A stretch of DNA of 64,000 bases from Steinernema hermaphroditum (GCA_030435675.1 CM059623.1:14044092-14108091); one strand, 5' to 3'. Positions 51,572 to 62,792 are shown, counted from the first letter of the stretch. The notes: generated by a model not told the origin, from the sequence alone. Numbers and translations: made by a program.

Positions 51572-51841
51572 ACGCCGATCATCATCCGAAGAGGGGTACG
51601 AGAGGGAGACGTCATTGGTCTGAAGCTCTTCACGGCAACGCTCGAGCAAGTCTTTCGCTTCCGGTTTGCAGACGATATCGCACTGGTGGCCACGTCCCAG
51701 GAAGAGCTGCAGAAGATGGTCGACGCACAGTGCATTTTACTGGACAGCGACCGTTCGCACACCGAGGCACCGTGGATATACTCAAGAAACAGCGGCCAGA
51801 GAACACTGCTGAGGAGTGACATAAGCTGTCTGGTAAATTGA
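51572..51841 (+). pseudogene. RTE-type LINE reverse transcriptase fragment
   Basis: Frame reads IRRGVREGDVIGLKLFTATL, EQVFR, then FRFADDIALVATSQEELQKM. The GVRQGD motif and the FADD catalytic box are typical of RTE-clade LINEs, but the normal 25 or so residues between them are deleted. Ends at TGA 51839. Confidence 0.75.
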
Positions 51842-51913
51842 TAAACAAACTCATCTCTATGATTGGAGGTGTGTCTCCGTTTGATCACTATGGTTGCCAC
51901 ATGCTCGCATTAA

Positions 51914-52618
51914 AGGGACCCTTAAAGGGGTCATGGATAAAAAAAGTTCTTCAAATCTTCTGAAAATTTGTACACCCATGTTTTTGGGGTCGCTGAACAC
52001 GATGGTGAAGTCGGTTTCTCGGAAAACATGATAGTTTTCAAGAAATAGCAAAAAATAGACAAAAAACGTCGTGCAAACTTTGCCTTCAGGCGCAAGGCAG
52101 AGTTCGCGGTTCGTTCTGAAAACGTTTCAGCCCCTTGTTTTAGAGGCTGCCCAACATCATGCTGAAATCAGTTTCTCAAAATTCCCAGTAGTTTTCAAGA
52201 AACGGACCTTAGGATCCACACCGTTTTGCTGTCCAATTCTCGGTGTGTCGGTCCCGAAACGACTTGCATGACGGACACAGACCGTAGTTCCCGCGTTTTC
52301 TACGCACTTAGCCAATCTAGGCGCGCCTGGGCTCATTCGACTCGCCAGAAGCTGCTGAGCAAAATGTTCCCAAGCGCGGAGCTGGTCGTCACCTATTTCG
52401 GCCAAAAAGAATGAAAATATTGCGCAACTCGTGCCGCGCCGGATAGATCGTGTCGGGACCAACGGTAAAACACATTCTGAATCCTAAGGTCCGTTTCTTG
52501 AAAACTACTGGGTTTTTTGGGAAACTGACTTCACCACCGTGCTCAGCGACCCCGAAAACAGGGGGACAAAAATTTTCAGACGATTTATAAAACTTTTTTT
52601 ATCCATGACCGGGTCCCT
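51914..52618. mobile_element. TTAA-flanked inverted-repeat element
   Basis: 705 bp between TTAA (51910-51913) and TTAA (52619-52622), the target preferred by piggyBac-like elements. Terminal inverted repeats start AGGGACCC and continue imperfectly for about 135 bp ('ggtcatggataaaaaaagtt'); a second inverted pair is internal ('agtagttttcaagaaacgga' at 52189 and its complement near 52486). No transposase. Confidence 0.8.
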
Positions 52619-52660
52619 TTAAGACACAGAAAACCGAGTGATTGGCGATCCTAACTGTTC

Positions 52661-52858
52661 TTGTTGAAAACTGCAATTTCAAAGAGTAAGTTGCGTCGCA
52701 ATATCTTTCATTTCACGCTCAAAGAGCAAGATACAAACTACAGGAACGGCCGGCGCCGTCCACCAGACGAGTGGATGATGCATCTCCTAAGAGCGCTATT
52801 GATCGAATTCATCGTTCCGCGTTCGTTTTTCACTGCAACAATCTTATGTTTACATTAG
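52661..52858 (+). other. Repeat of the 49.0-kb coding-like segment
   Basis: Reads LKEQDTNYRNGRRRPPDEWM, then MHLLRALLIEFIVPRSFF. Compared with 48990-49120, several differences are silent or conservative, which suggests both derive from a real coding sequence. Unknown family. Confidence 0.4.
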
Positions 52859-53006
52859 CGATATAAACTCTGTCCGAAGCGGGCTTTTCTCTTGTCGTAG
52901 AAGATCTGCTATTGCTTCTATGTCGTGAATGGTAGTATCCGGATTTCGTGTCATTTTTGGGCATCGTTTGATTTGATGAATTGCTTTGTCCAGTGGTCAC
53001 TTTCAG

Positions 53007-53066
53007 AAAGCGTCCATTTTTTTCAACGATCAAGTCGACACTTCCGAGCGCCTTTTCCAAATAAGT
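53007..53066 (+). other. Exon-like cassette, copy 3 (60 bp)
   Basis: Bounded by TTTCAG and GTAAGT like copies 1 and 2, but two extra T put it out of frame. Confidence 0.5.
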
Positions 53067-53779
53067 GTAAGTTGATTAATAGTGCGAGGATGGTCGGTAT
53101 GATTTCGACCGTGTTTCTTGACCTGATTTGTGTCAAATATGTAATATGCTGTAATATAATGAGAGGCTTCACCATTTTACGAGTTAGTCAGCCGAAGGAT
53201 ACTCTTACAAACTCCAAAATTTCAGTCTAAATCAAGGAAGAAACGTACCAATGAGAGGAAGATCAATCGAATCCACAGTGAGCAGGGACGGGCAATCTGA
53301 TTGGGCAACAAAACCATAATTGCCCAATATTACGATTGCGGTGAGTATGCAAAAACTGGGTTATAGCTTCGGGGACCGGCGGTGATTAGTGGAAATAGAT
53401 GAGAGCTATCTTTATTGGAAATGAGCATGGACCGGTGTAGGTCGCCGGAGTTGAAAATTAGGGACCCAGAGGAGAACCGGAGTGTCTCACAATGTCTCAA
53501 ATTAATTATCAGTGCCAAAAGTGATACGGTGAATCCTCCAAGCCGCTACGCCCCATCACCCAATTGTCCCCCAATCAGTGACTCACACCTTGCCCCCTCT
53601 ATGCTCATACCAGCTCATTTTATGCCTTCCCCGGCCCGGTCCAAGCGTCACCTCGCCCCGATGCATGCCTAAAAGTATCACCGGTCCATGCCCATTTCTT
53701 CCCTGGTCTTATCCGCGATCTATGATTCTAGACTCATTAAAGTCATTCTAGGATCTATAGAAATAGAAGACGAAAATCA

Positions 53780-53938
53780 ATACTTTTGAAATGCTTCTCC
53801 GAGAATGGAAATGACGAAGACGTCACCATTTTTGCACGAGGGCTTCAACCACAAGTGGCTGTAGAAAAGAAGGCGAGATTTTTTCACGCAATACCAACAT
53901 ATCAACACGATTATGTCAATAACGCAACAGTAATGCAA
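53780..53938 (+). other. Possible exon, unknown protein
   Basis: Reads CFSENGNDEDVTIFARGLQP and YQHDYVNNATVMQ, ending at a donor CAA|GTAAGAG. No neighbours found. Confidence 0.35.
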
Positions 53939-54001
53939 GTAAGAGAGCTCATTAATTCTATCTTCGAAAACCTTTTTCTTATAGCTCGACTCACCTTTTG
54001 A

Positions 54002-55200
54002 CCTTTCCGATCCGCTAATTGAGACGATAAAAGTTTGAACTCTTCGCGATAGTTAAAGTAAGTCTACACTATCCATCCTGTGGTCCATCTGTCAGGCTGT
54101 TATCTTCACGCATGATAGATCTTAGAAGACCCATTTAGTTCGGAACCTATACTAAAGTGTCGAGATGGTGTGAACAACAACTGATGAAGGCGATGAAAAC
54201 ATGGGACTAAATGATGGAAACGATCGGTCGTCACAGACCCTTGCAAGAAGATTCAAGCAAAGGACGCTCAAGATAACAAGGTGAGGGCATCGTTGGGCTT
54301 TGTCCTCAATTGAAAATCCAAATAGATCATCATTCCAAGGACTCGCCTTCTAATCAGAAGTATTCACCCGACTCCGCGACATCGAAGAGAAAGACGGGGC
54401 CATAGAAAGAACGTTCGGCAAGGTGAAGTCTTCTGCTGCAAACCAACAATTGCGATAAGGAGGACCGACGTTTCCCGTTCCAATTCCCTAGGATAATCCT
54501 TCCTCTTAGCGCCCGACCACGAAGAGTTCGGTGGATTCGACGATGGATCGCTTCGAATGGGGCGACAAGGTCATTGTGCGGGCATACCATATCGGTAAGG
54601 AGCGCCAGCCGGGCGACGGAGGCTTCTGGATGAACAAAGAAAGCGTCGAGATCGAGACGAGCCATGTCGCCGTCTGACCAAAATCCCCTTTCTTTTTGGT
54701 CCTGTTTCCCTGTTCACCAGCTCAAGTTCCTCCTTTCCTTTTGTTTGTAAGCTCCGCCCCAATGTCGCGCGCTTAAAAGCGACTTGTCGTCCTTCCTGTA
54801 TACCATTGTATCATTCTACTGTTCTTCTGTGCAAGACAAAGTTTGTAAAAGAACTTTCGTCTCCCAACAAAACCCAGCGGGCTAAGTTCGTCGCAAAAGC
54901 CTGACCAGTCTCTGCACTGAGTCAGCACACCGTCGTAGTTCAAGTTGACTCGTTGGTGAAGAAAAGAGTGCAAAGGAAGATCGCCCTCCCGATTTTGCAG
55001 TCACAACGAGACCTGCTCCAGTGAAGGTTCACTACCGCCACTCTATGACTTCCTGAAAGACCTTTTTCTTCACTATTTCCTCTTCTGTAATAAACGAGTA
55101 GCAGCGACTCCGCGTGGCCCTCTGACAAACAGGTTAAAGCATCTTTCACAAGCTCGCCGTTTTTTATTCACATTACCACCGGTGCCGGCCCAGTGTGGTC
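54002..55200. other. Unassigned; one short coding-like frame
   Basis: 54543-54677 (plus) reads MDRFEWGDKVIVRAYHIGKE and ends SHVAV-stop; 'GDKVIVRAY' is reminiscent of small beta-barrel tails of integrases, but this is weak. 55086-55135 resembles 58097-58150 ('ccgcgtggc'). Confidence 0.35.
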
Positions 55201-55900
55201 CCACCACGATTTGCCTAAGATGTCAATTTTTTTCGCATTTTAGGAAATGTCATAAGTTCGGCTAATATAAACTGATCTAACCGATAAAGTGCAGACGACG
55301 AGAGAAACGCCATGGACCTTCGATGGGCTTTTTGAGGCAAATATGGAACGGACGCTGCCTTCTTATGTTTTTACAGTTCATAGACCAATGATTTTGAAAC
55401 ACATCACCGGAATATTTAAATCTATGCGCCAACTTTTGGCTCTAAATAGACGGCCTGAAGTCAGCCTAAAGTAGCATTTTCTTTTTTGGTTTTTCCCCCA
55501 ACAATAAATAGTGTCCCGCGGACAGCATTAGGTATATACCTACCGTAGCCCGGCTCTCTTTCAGCCCCGATTTTCCGCCGTTTCAATACTTTTGACGGGG
55601 GGTAAGTCGCCCGCACAAAGAAAATGCTACTTTAGGCTGACTTCAGGCCGTCTATTTAGAGCCAAAAGTTGGCGCATAGATTTAAATATTCCGGTGATGT
55701 GTTTCAAAATCATTGGTCTATGAACTGTAAAAACATAAGAAGGCAGCGTCCGTTCCATATTTGCCTCAAAAAGCCCATCGAAGGTCCATGGCGTTTCTCT
55801 CGTCGTCTGCACTTTATCGGTTAGATCAGTTTATATTAGCCGAACTTATGACATTTCCTAAAATGCGAAAAAAATTGACATCTTAGGCAAATCGTGGTGG
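55201..55900. mobile_element. Foldback element, perfect 284-bp inverted repeat
   Basis: Arms 55201-55484 and 55617-55900 appear identical; the 61-codon frame MQTTRETPWTFDGLFEANME... occurs in both, facing inward, without a difference. Spacer of 132 bp includes 'attaggtatatacctaccg'. No convincing TSD beyond TC. Perfect identity means a recent event or ongoing conversion. Confidence 0.9.
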
Positions 55901-56700
55901 TCAGAAGAAGAAAGGAATTTTTGTAATGCACCGGCTCCAATCGTCTCAGAGTCGCGTACTGACTCCGAGTTGTACAGCTTGTAGAGCTTGAGACTGTAGC
56001 TGTAGAGGATGAGCTGTAGAGCTTGAGACGCTTGAGCAGTCGTCAACCGTCGCAATTTCTGAAATGGTTTCGAGTTTATCTTCTCATATCAAGGGTTTGT
56101 ACGTCTCATGTATGTATGCACAATAAAAAAAGAATCACACAGTTGACGTTTATCTGAAGCCAATCAAAGTGAAAAAAGTTTTCACGAAAAAAATAATTCT
56201 GCGCCTATCACATCAACACATTTTTGTTGTTATCGACTCCCTCAAATACTGCAAGGTGTGGCTAAACACGCCTTTTTGGCGGGAAACAGCACATGATTTC
56301 CTATCGCTTGTATTGCTTCATTGTTCCTTTGACGCGTCCCTTTTCCTTGGCATGCTTACTGCTTCTGATAAGCTGCTTCAATTGTAAGTGAATTTGTCAT
56401 TGTTGCGATAGAAGAACGCGAGATAAGGGTCACAAGGGGCAGGCGACTTTAAGTGTATTGCTTCCATTTGACCACACAAAGGAACGAGTCAGCGCCGCAG
56501 ACGGGTGACGTCATCTCACCGCGTCCGCTCTCCGCTTTTTTAGATCTATCGATTGGCGAACGATGAGAATATAGTTTGGAAGCCTAATGTCCACTGACAG
56601 CTCGTCTTTCTGGCATTCAATTTTGCGCAATCGATTCACAGACGTGACGTATCCTGTCGCTTTATGTATTACGTTTTATGTCCTTTCATTTCACTCATAA
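55901..56700. other. No recognisable gene
   Basis: 55960-56035 has short 'gagcttgagac' and 'tgtagagct' repeats. Otherwise unassigned. Confidence 0.4.
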
Positions 56701-56728
56701 TCTTTCTCTCACATCTGTTTTTTCAGCG

Positions 56729-57298
56729 CACCCCACCGCTCTCAAAGATGTCGTCGAGTCTACTGAGCTATTTATGAAAATGAAAGTGAGTTGCTTTAAC
56801 TATACTTATTTAATTTATAAATCGCAGTTTTCACTTTTTTGGGTAACGAGATTTTCATTTTTTCAGCTTTTTAAGTTTGTAATCCTCTGAAAGAGACCAA
56901 AGACAGCGATTTGAATATATGCGATTTACCATTATTTCCTCACATCTTTCCCCTTTTTATGTGTAGGGTTCGACCCCAATGCATCGATTCTCCTTCTTCA
57001 GGAAGCCGGCGAAATCCTGCAGACGACGCTGCTGTGCCTCGTCACTCATCTCTCACAACTAAGAAAGCTCATGATCGCCGGAGACGTCATGCAACTTCCG
57101 CCGTATAACCATGAGCTCGATCCGGAGGTAATGCAGGGAATGATGCAGGAACTTTTGTGCTTTGAAATCTTCCCGTTTTCAATTTTCAACTTTTCAACTT
57201 TGCGATCTTATAGAGGGTGTATCGGTGTGCCGATAGGAGCACCAAAGCCATTAATGCCTAAGAAGAAAGACCACCCAATTCGAAGACCGCCAAGATGA
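56729..57298 (+). pseudogene. Second UPF1-like helicase, fragment
   Basis: Exon-like piece after 'tttttcag' (56720-56727) reads HPTALKDVVESTELFMKMK up to a GTGAGT donor at 56788. A further exon after 'tgtgtag' (56961-56967) reads ILLLQEAGEILQTTLLC and KLMIAGDVMQLPPY, corresponding to SF1 motifs II (QEAG for DEAG) and III (GD..QLPP). A last piece after 'cttatag' (about 57212) ends HPIRRPPR-stop at 57298. Walker A and motifs IV-VI are absent. The Asp to Gln change in motif II should abolish ATP hydrolysis, so it is a decayed or truncated gene. Distinct from the intronless helicase at 20-23 kb. Confidence 0.6.
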
Positions 57299-57480
57299 AC
57301 ATTTTATTAAAAGGAAAACAATATTTCATAGGGTATTACTGGGACATTTTTCTCTGTTTATTCCTCTATTTCTCAAGTGTGCAGTTAGTCCGGATAGGTC
57401 AGCTGTTCCGAACAATGGGTTATCTGTTCTGGCATGGAACCACCTAAAGCGTTTACCATTTCCTATTTCATTTTTCACAG

Positions 57481-57855
57481 GGACACATAACTTAAAGATT
57501 CAATTTAAAGATTCGTCGGACGCGTCAGACACTGAAGCTGAAGCAGAACCCAAAAAGAAAGAGGACTCCACCAACGAAAAGCCGACAGAAGTTCCCACTC
57601 AACTCCACCTCCACTCAACTCCGAGACGACGCTTCGATTCAAAGGGATGCTCAATCCACGGAAGTCCCGAAGCTCCGAGAACCACAGAAGATGATCTCGG
57701 TTTTCCAGAAGAAGACGAAGTATTAGACTACGAAAAAGAGCCGAAAATCACCATCACGACATCCTCTTCCGGCCGGAGTGTCATCGAAGAGACGATTCCG
57801 ATGACCAAGCAGAAACCGAAGGCCACAACGTCACCCGAAACCAAAGAGACGTAGT
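57481..57855 (+). CDS. Acidic Ser/Thr/Glu-rich exon, unknown protein
   Basis: Starts at an acceptor 'tttttcacag' and stays open for about 124 codons without ATG until TAG: DSSDASDTEAEAEPKKKEDS, later LGFPEEDEVLDYEKEPKIT. The same frame continues open for about 55 codons after the TAG. Likely a disordered protein segment; a 3' polyA signal (AATAAA) is at about 58103. Upstream exon not identified; it could belong to the helicase fragment just before it. Confidence 0.45.
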
Positions 57856-58109
57856 CAAAAGACGCCTCCGAGGACGCCGCCGAGAACCCACCCTTCGTTA
57901 ACTACAACCGGCTACCGTGGATCCTCACGTCGAACTCCACGACACCGTTCCCATCGAGAGGAAGGTCGCCATCCCCAGGAGAGCCGTAGTCGTCTTGAGA
58001 GACCTACTTCCCGCCGTCGAAGAACATCGAGTCTCTCCAACGAAGAAGCGAAGCCCTCCAATCTCCTCTAGAGGAATCTATTCCCTGTCTAACACTTCTT
58101 TAATAAAGT

Positions 58110-58969
58110 AGAGTAGTAGAAAACTATTCCGCGTGGCACACAAGACAAGGAAATACGTTTACTTCTTTAAGTTTCGTTGAATTTAAAAAGACTTTTTGGT
58201 GTCTTCTACGCCTTCGGCTACGACCGCATAAGCTCAATTTTTTTTTTCATCGCTTCCATTGGCGCATACAACTACATAAAGAGGCAATCCTAGATCTTAG
58301 CATGGCCGTATAGGGCCGTCCCATTTCCTAAAGTAGCATAAGCGTAGAAATAGCTATCCGATTGAATTACATATAATACTTTCCATTAATTTTGTTTACA
58401 ATTCTACGGTGACCATTTCGTGTTTAGGAACCGAAGTTAACTTCGCTACAAATAGATGGCATTGCCCATGAGAACATGAACAGTTGGAAACTCAAGGTGT
58501 TCCTTCGTCAAGAGACGATTTGAAGAGAACAATTCAGCAATCAACGAAATCGAAGAAGGAAAATCGTATGTTTATTTCGCTTAAATAAAAATCCATTGAA
58601 TTTCATTTGCATTAAAAATGCAGCAGGCTGATTCAGATTATTAGGAAACAGCATCAATTCATACAATATAGTTGATTGATATTACTGTTTCTAGTTGAAA
58701 AATTGTCCGCTGATACGCGTTGCTTTTTTCATGTTTAATTTTTGTCTCTAGCGCTTTGAGCGGGTTTTCTTTGGAGTTTGTTTTTGTTTCTCTTTTCTTT
58801 GGGTGGCCATTTCGTTGGAGATCATTGACTTTTGTACTTTGTGTTTTCTTTCATCTATGGCGGTCGCTATACGTGCAGCTGTTCGTAAAAGGGCAGGTTT
58901 TGTAGTTAAATCCATCTGTAGTTGTAGGTAGTTATTTTTAATTTCTTGATATGTCATGTGATGCCACAT
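58110..58969. other. No recognisable gene
   Basis: The minus-strand frame 58748-58993 is basic (KEKQKQTPKKTRSKR) and reaches into the inverted repeat arm; possible but unsupported. Confidence 0.35.
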
Positions 58970-59419
58970 ACCATAGCAGAGCGTTGTTTTCATGACACGT
59001 CATGAAATGTTGTGCACTGAGATGGTTGTGGAATAAGAAGTGTACTACGCCGTCTTGTGCCACTAATTTCATACCAATTATAGTTTGAGCGACAGAATTA
59101 ATGTCGCGTTTATAGCGTTGGATGAGTTGTCTGAGTTCTACAAACTTTGCATTTTATTATACAATTTTTTACTTGTTTAGCTTACGTTTGTTATTTAAAT
59201 TTTTGGGAAATCCACTAACGATGACAGCACGTTTATCGGTGATATTGGTATCGACGTTCATCGTTTACTATAATGTAATCGGTGTGAAATTGATCAGTAA
59301 TGAAAACGTGAATTACTTTATAATTTCGTAATTATGTTAATGGCAAAAAGAAAGTGATTGGTCGAATGATGTGTGAAGTGATTGCATTTACATTACATTG
59401 GTTTTCACATGTAGTTAAG
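58970..59419 (-). repeat. 450-bp inverted repeat, left arm
   Basis: Near-identical complement of 62344-62792. Coding-like on the minus strand (outward): MNVDTNITDKRAVIVSGFPK, stops, then FVELRQLIQRYKRDINSVAQ and GVVHFLFHNHLSAQHF. Family not recognised. Confidence 0.9.
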
Positions 59420-60420
59420 CACAAAACTGCCGAAGCCAACACGACAATCCATAGGCAAAGTCCTAAGCCGGAGCCTAAGCCAAGCCGGGGTTTGCCGAAG
59501 CCAGCACCAAAATCCATAAGCATAGTCCTAAGCCCGAGCGCCGGAGCCTAAGCTAAGCCCGAGTATTCCCCAAAAATGGTCAAAAATGCTAAATTGCAAA
59601 ACTGTGGAATCCAGACAAAACTACCGTATCCCCTGACAAATCAGGGAAATCGTTGCGGGACCATTTTCTTTTCGTTCCAAACACCATGACATCTGTTCAG
59701 ATTGATTTCTCCGCAAGCATGCATTTATGCGGAATTTCGTCTAGTAACAATTGGTGCCCTGGAGGCAGGCTACTTTTTGCGTATAAGCTCGCCAGGTAAT
59801 AATGCGAATCCATCGCGAAATAACTTTCCCGCCAAAAATTGCTTTTTTCACTTTTGACCAATTTTAGGCCAAAAATTCAACAAACAATATTTTTTGCTTT
59901 CACTCATTCATAAAAAAATAAAATAACTTTTCGAGTTCTATCGAATGAGCCTACTCACCCCTCACACAACATTCACCGTGCGAAAATAACTCGTCACTAA
60001 AAATAGTCCGCCTACCCCTTGAGGCTCCCACCACGACAAATTTGGACCTCACTTTTTAGCACTTCTAACCAAGCTGCACATGATCTACACGCTTCCCGCA
60101 AAAATCGTGACCCACTTTTAAGTTTTCCAAGGGCAAAATGCGAAACATGCGATTTTTGACACTTTTTCTACAGTTTACCCCCAATTTAGCAATTTTGCCG
60201 AATATGTTTTTGCCCATTTCGACATAATTTTTGATGTGCTCTCGAGCCTACTCTCATCGCCACCACTTTCCTGTATCAAAAAAATAAATCATCAGCAAAA
60301 TGAGCCCATTTATCCCTGATGGTCCCACGACGACAAATTTTCCCGCCACTTTTCCAGGTTCGCAACAAATCTGCACATGATGCATGCCACCCCAATTCGC
60401 CTCCCTAGCGACGTACATCA
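59420..60420. repeat. Low-complexity and two diverged ~300-bp units
   Basis: 59455-59565: 'cctaagccggagcctaagcc' repeats. 59944-60235 and 60236-60400 share 'gagcctactc', 'cccac(c/g)acgacaaattt' and 'ctgcacatgat(c/g)', suggesting an old tandem duplication. Confidence 0.5.
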
Positions 60421-60468
60421 CTTCAGCTTCAGCTTCAGCAGATCAACTGAACTGTAAGTTATTTTTTG

Positions 60469-61428
60469 CGGTTACATGACATAATCGCTATTAAAAAATC
60501 GCCACCGACAAAATCGCCACTCAAAAATCGCTACTGCAAAAATCGCCACTCGGACAAAATCGCCATTCTGCAAAAATCACCACTGCAAAAATCGCTATTT
60601 TGCAAAAATCGCTACTGCCAAAATCGCCATTTTGCAAAAATCGCCATTTTGTAAAAATCGCCATTTTGCAAAAATCGCCATTTTGTAAAAATCGCCATTT
60701 TGCAAAAATCGCCATTTTGTAAAAATCGCCATTTTGCAAAAATCGCCATTTTGTAAAAATCGCCATTTTGCAAAAATCGCTATTTGGCAAAAATCGCCAT
60801 TTTGCAAAAATCGCCATTTTGCAGTTTCCTCAGTTCCTTGAGTTAGAGAACTATTGGTCAGCAGTGACTTACACTCTTATTTATTTTACATCAATAAGAA
60901 ACATCAATAATAAACCATAAACTAACACACACACACAAATTAAACACAAATTACAATTAAACAGTGAGACGCGAGGCCATTGCGGTCAAGTATTGAATGT
61001 TATTCATGGTCGCGTATTTCTTGGCCACGCGCTTTTTCCGGTCCTCGACCTCCCGCCATATATTCCGTAGATTACGACCTAGACGCTCTGCTCGAAGGTC
61101 TTGTAAGTCCTCGTCGATCTAAAATATAGTTATCATTTTGAGCACTCCTTTTGAAGAATGCTATCATACCAGGAGCTGATAATCTTTTACATGATTTAAA
61201 AAGTTCCAAATGTCGGGATTGCTGCAACCGATGTAGTTGCTCAGAGAATGATTAAAGGCCTCGATTAAAGGCGATTTTTGCAAAATGGCGATTTTTGCAG
61301 TAGCGATTTTTTGAAAATGGCGATTTTTGTAGTAGCGATTTTTGCAGTGGCGATTTTGTTCGAATGGCGATTTTTGAGTGGCGATTTTTGTAGTAGCGAT
61401 TTTGGAATGGCGATTCTGTCGGGTTGCC
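60469..61428 (-). mobile_element. MULE remnant with minisatellite ends, 8-bp TSD
   Basis: 960 bp between ATTTTTTG (60461-60468) and ATTTTTTG (61429-61436). Inverted ends CGGTTACATGACATAATCGC and, reverse strand, GGCAACCCGACAGAATCGCC. Left end expanded as a 17-bp tandem 'aaaaatcgccattttg(c/t)' (60480-60825), right end with the same motif inverted (61262-61420). Repeat R4 at 46.3 kb shows the empty site. Inside, on the minus strand, are the last exons of a Mutator-like transposase. Confidence 0.85.
60963..61265 (-). pseudogene. Mutator-like transposase, C-terminal exons
   Basis: Minus strand: IEAFNHSLSNYIGCSNPDIW and NFLNHVKDYQLLV, intron of about 55 bp (GTATGA to TTTTAG), then IDEDLQDLRAERLGRNLRNI, WREVEDRKKRVAKKY and a stop at about 60963. 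The 'E.fh..l......hP.iw.fl..lk.eq' pattern is the typical C-terminal segment of MULE transposases. The catalytic core is deleted, with minisatellite directly abutting. Confidence 0.65.
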
Positions 61429-61436
61429 ATTTTTTG

Positions 61437-61764
61437 TCCCCCCTCCCTAGGGCTTAGGCATCCTTAGCATACCCTCTGCTGAGGAAACGCTACAATACGA
61501 CATTTGCTCTTTCGGCTGTAACACTTTGTTAAAACGTGAAACAAGCTTTTTCGAAACTTTTTCCGTATTCCGCATTTTGACCGATTCCTGCAAAAGTTAT
61601 GTTATTGAAGTAGCTCGTATACAATTCTCGCACGTATACGAAAACGCGACAGCTATTAAAGAACTGCTATGTTCTTTATTATTTTATTCCGTCTACTAAG
61701 CCATACATGTTACTAGGCTTTCAACCTAACTTCAACTACAATTCCCTTCAACTACAAAGATAAC
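61437..61764. other. Right half of repeat R4 and unassigned sequence
   Basis: 61437-61480 completes R4; the rest has no recognised feature. Confidence 0.5.
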
Positions 61765-62121
61765 ATGATTTCTATCGGCAACGAGGTTCGCGTACCGATG
61801 CTCAACGGAGGACAACGTAGCCGTCGTAGCCAATGCAAGTGGACCCAGAGGGGTCTCCTTCTTGTAGCCGTTTCTTTGTTCGCGGGACCCTTCGCAATCC
61901 TAAGAGGCGTCAGCGGCAAGTTTTATTGCTTTATGTTCACAAGTTTCATACATTTCTGTACACTAAATCCAAATATACGAAGAAATTTAGATTTCGCTGA
62001 TGATCCTTATGTGGAGCCTCTGTCTGCTAAACAAGAGGATATGGACATCGAAGACAAAATGGACATCGAAGACGCATTTGAACTGATATTTACGAATGTC
62101 TATATCAGCGTTCAACCATAG
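61765..62121 (+). CDS. Possible small membrane protein
   Basis: 118-codon frame from ATG 61765: basic N-terminus (GGQRSRRSQCKWTQRG), one hydrophobic segment (LLLVAVSLFAGPFAILRGV, about residues 31-50), then an acidic tail (EDMDIEDKMDIEDAFEL). Lies between the arms of the 450-bp inverted repeat. Unknown family; the middle part (FYCFMFTSFIHFCTLN) might be intron. Confidence 0.4.
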   Translation: MISIGNEVRVPMLNGGQRSRRSQCKWTQRGLLLVAVSLFAGPFAILRGVSGKFYCFMFTSFIHFCTLNPNIRRNLDFADDPYVEPLSAKQEDMDIEDKMDIEDAFELIFTNVYISVQP

Positions 62122-62343
62122 CGTTGGCGTGAACGGACGTCATGCTTTTGGCAACTAGCGCACCAATACCCAAAAATACAAAAGGATGCTTTAGGTAAAC
62201 ATATTAATAGACGTTAAAAGCAAAATTTAACTTTAGTCTCCTTTAAAGAAACCAAACTTACTTTAACTTTTACTTCACTTTAACAATGTCATAATTTATA
62301 CTACACAAATTAACTATATCAGATTTAAAATATAAAAAAAATA

Positions 62344-62792
62344 TAACTACCTGTGAAAACCAATGTAATGTAAATGCAATCACTTCACACATCATTCGAC
62401 CAATCACTTTCTTTTTGCCATTAACAGAATTACGAAATTATAAAGTAATTCACGTTTTCATTACTGATCAATTTCACACCGATTACATTATAGTAAACGA
62501 TGAACGTCGATACCAATATCACCGATAAACGTGCTGTCATCGTTAGTGGATTTCCCAAAAATTTAAATAACAAACGTAAGCTAAACAAGTAAAAAATTGT
62601 ATAATAAAATGCAAAGTTTGTAGAACTCAGACAACTCATCCAACGCTATAAACGCGACATTAATTCTGTCGCTCAAACTATAATTGGTATGAAATTAGTG
62701 GCACAAGACGGCGTAGTACACTTCTTATTCCACAACCATCTCAGTGCACAACATTTCATGACGTGTCATGAAAACAACACTCTGCTATGGTA
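62344..62792 (+). repeat. 450-bp inverted repeat, right arm
   Basis: Complement of 58970-59419; the 69-codon frame in the arms is identical in both copies. Coding-like frame on plus strand starts at ATG 62499. Confidence 0.9.

Noticed and set aside
60480..60825. Regular 17-bp tandem units with spacing that look superficially like a CRISPR array
   Set aside because: Units are contiguous without unique spacers, lie inside a TSD-flanked eukaryotic transposon, and the genome has introns.
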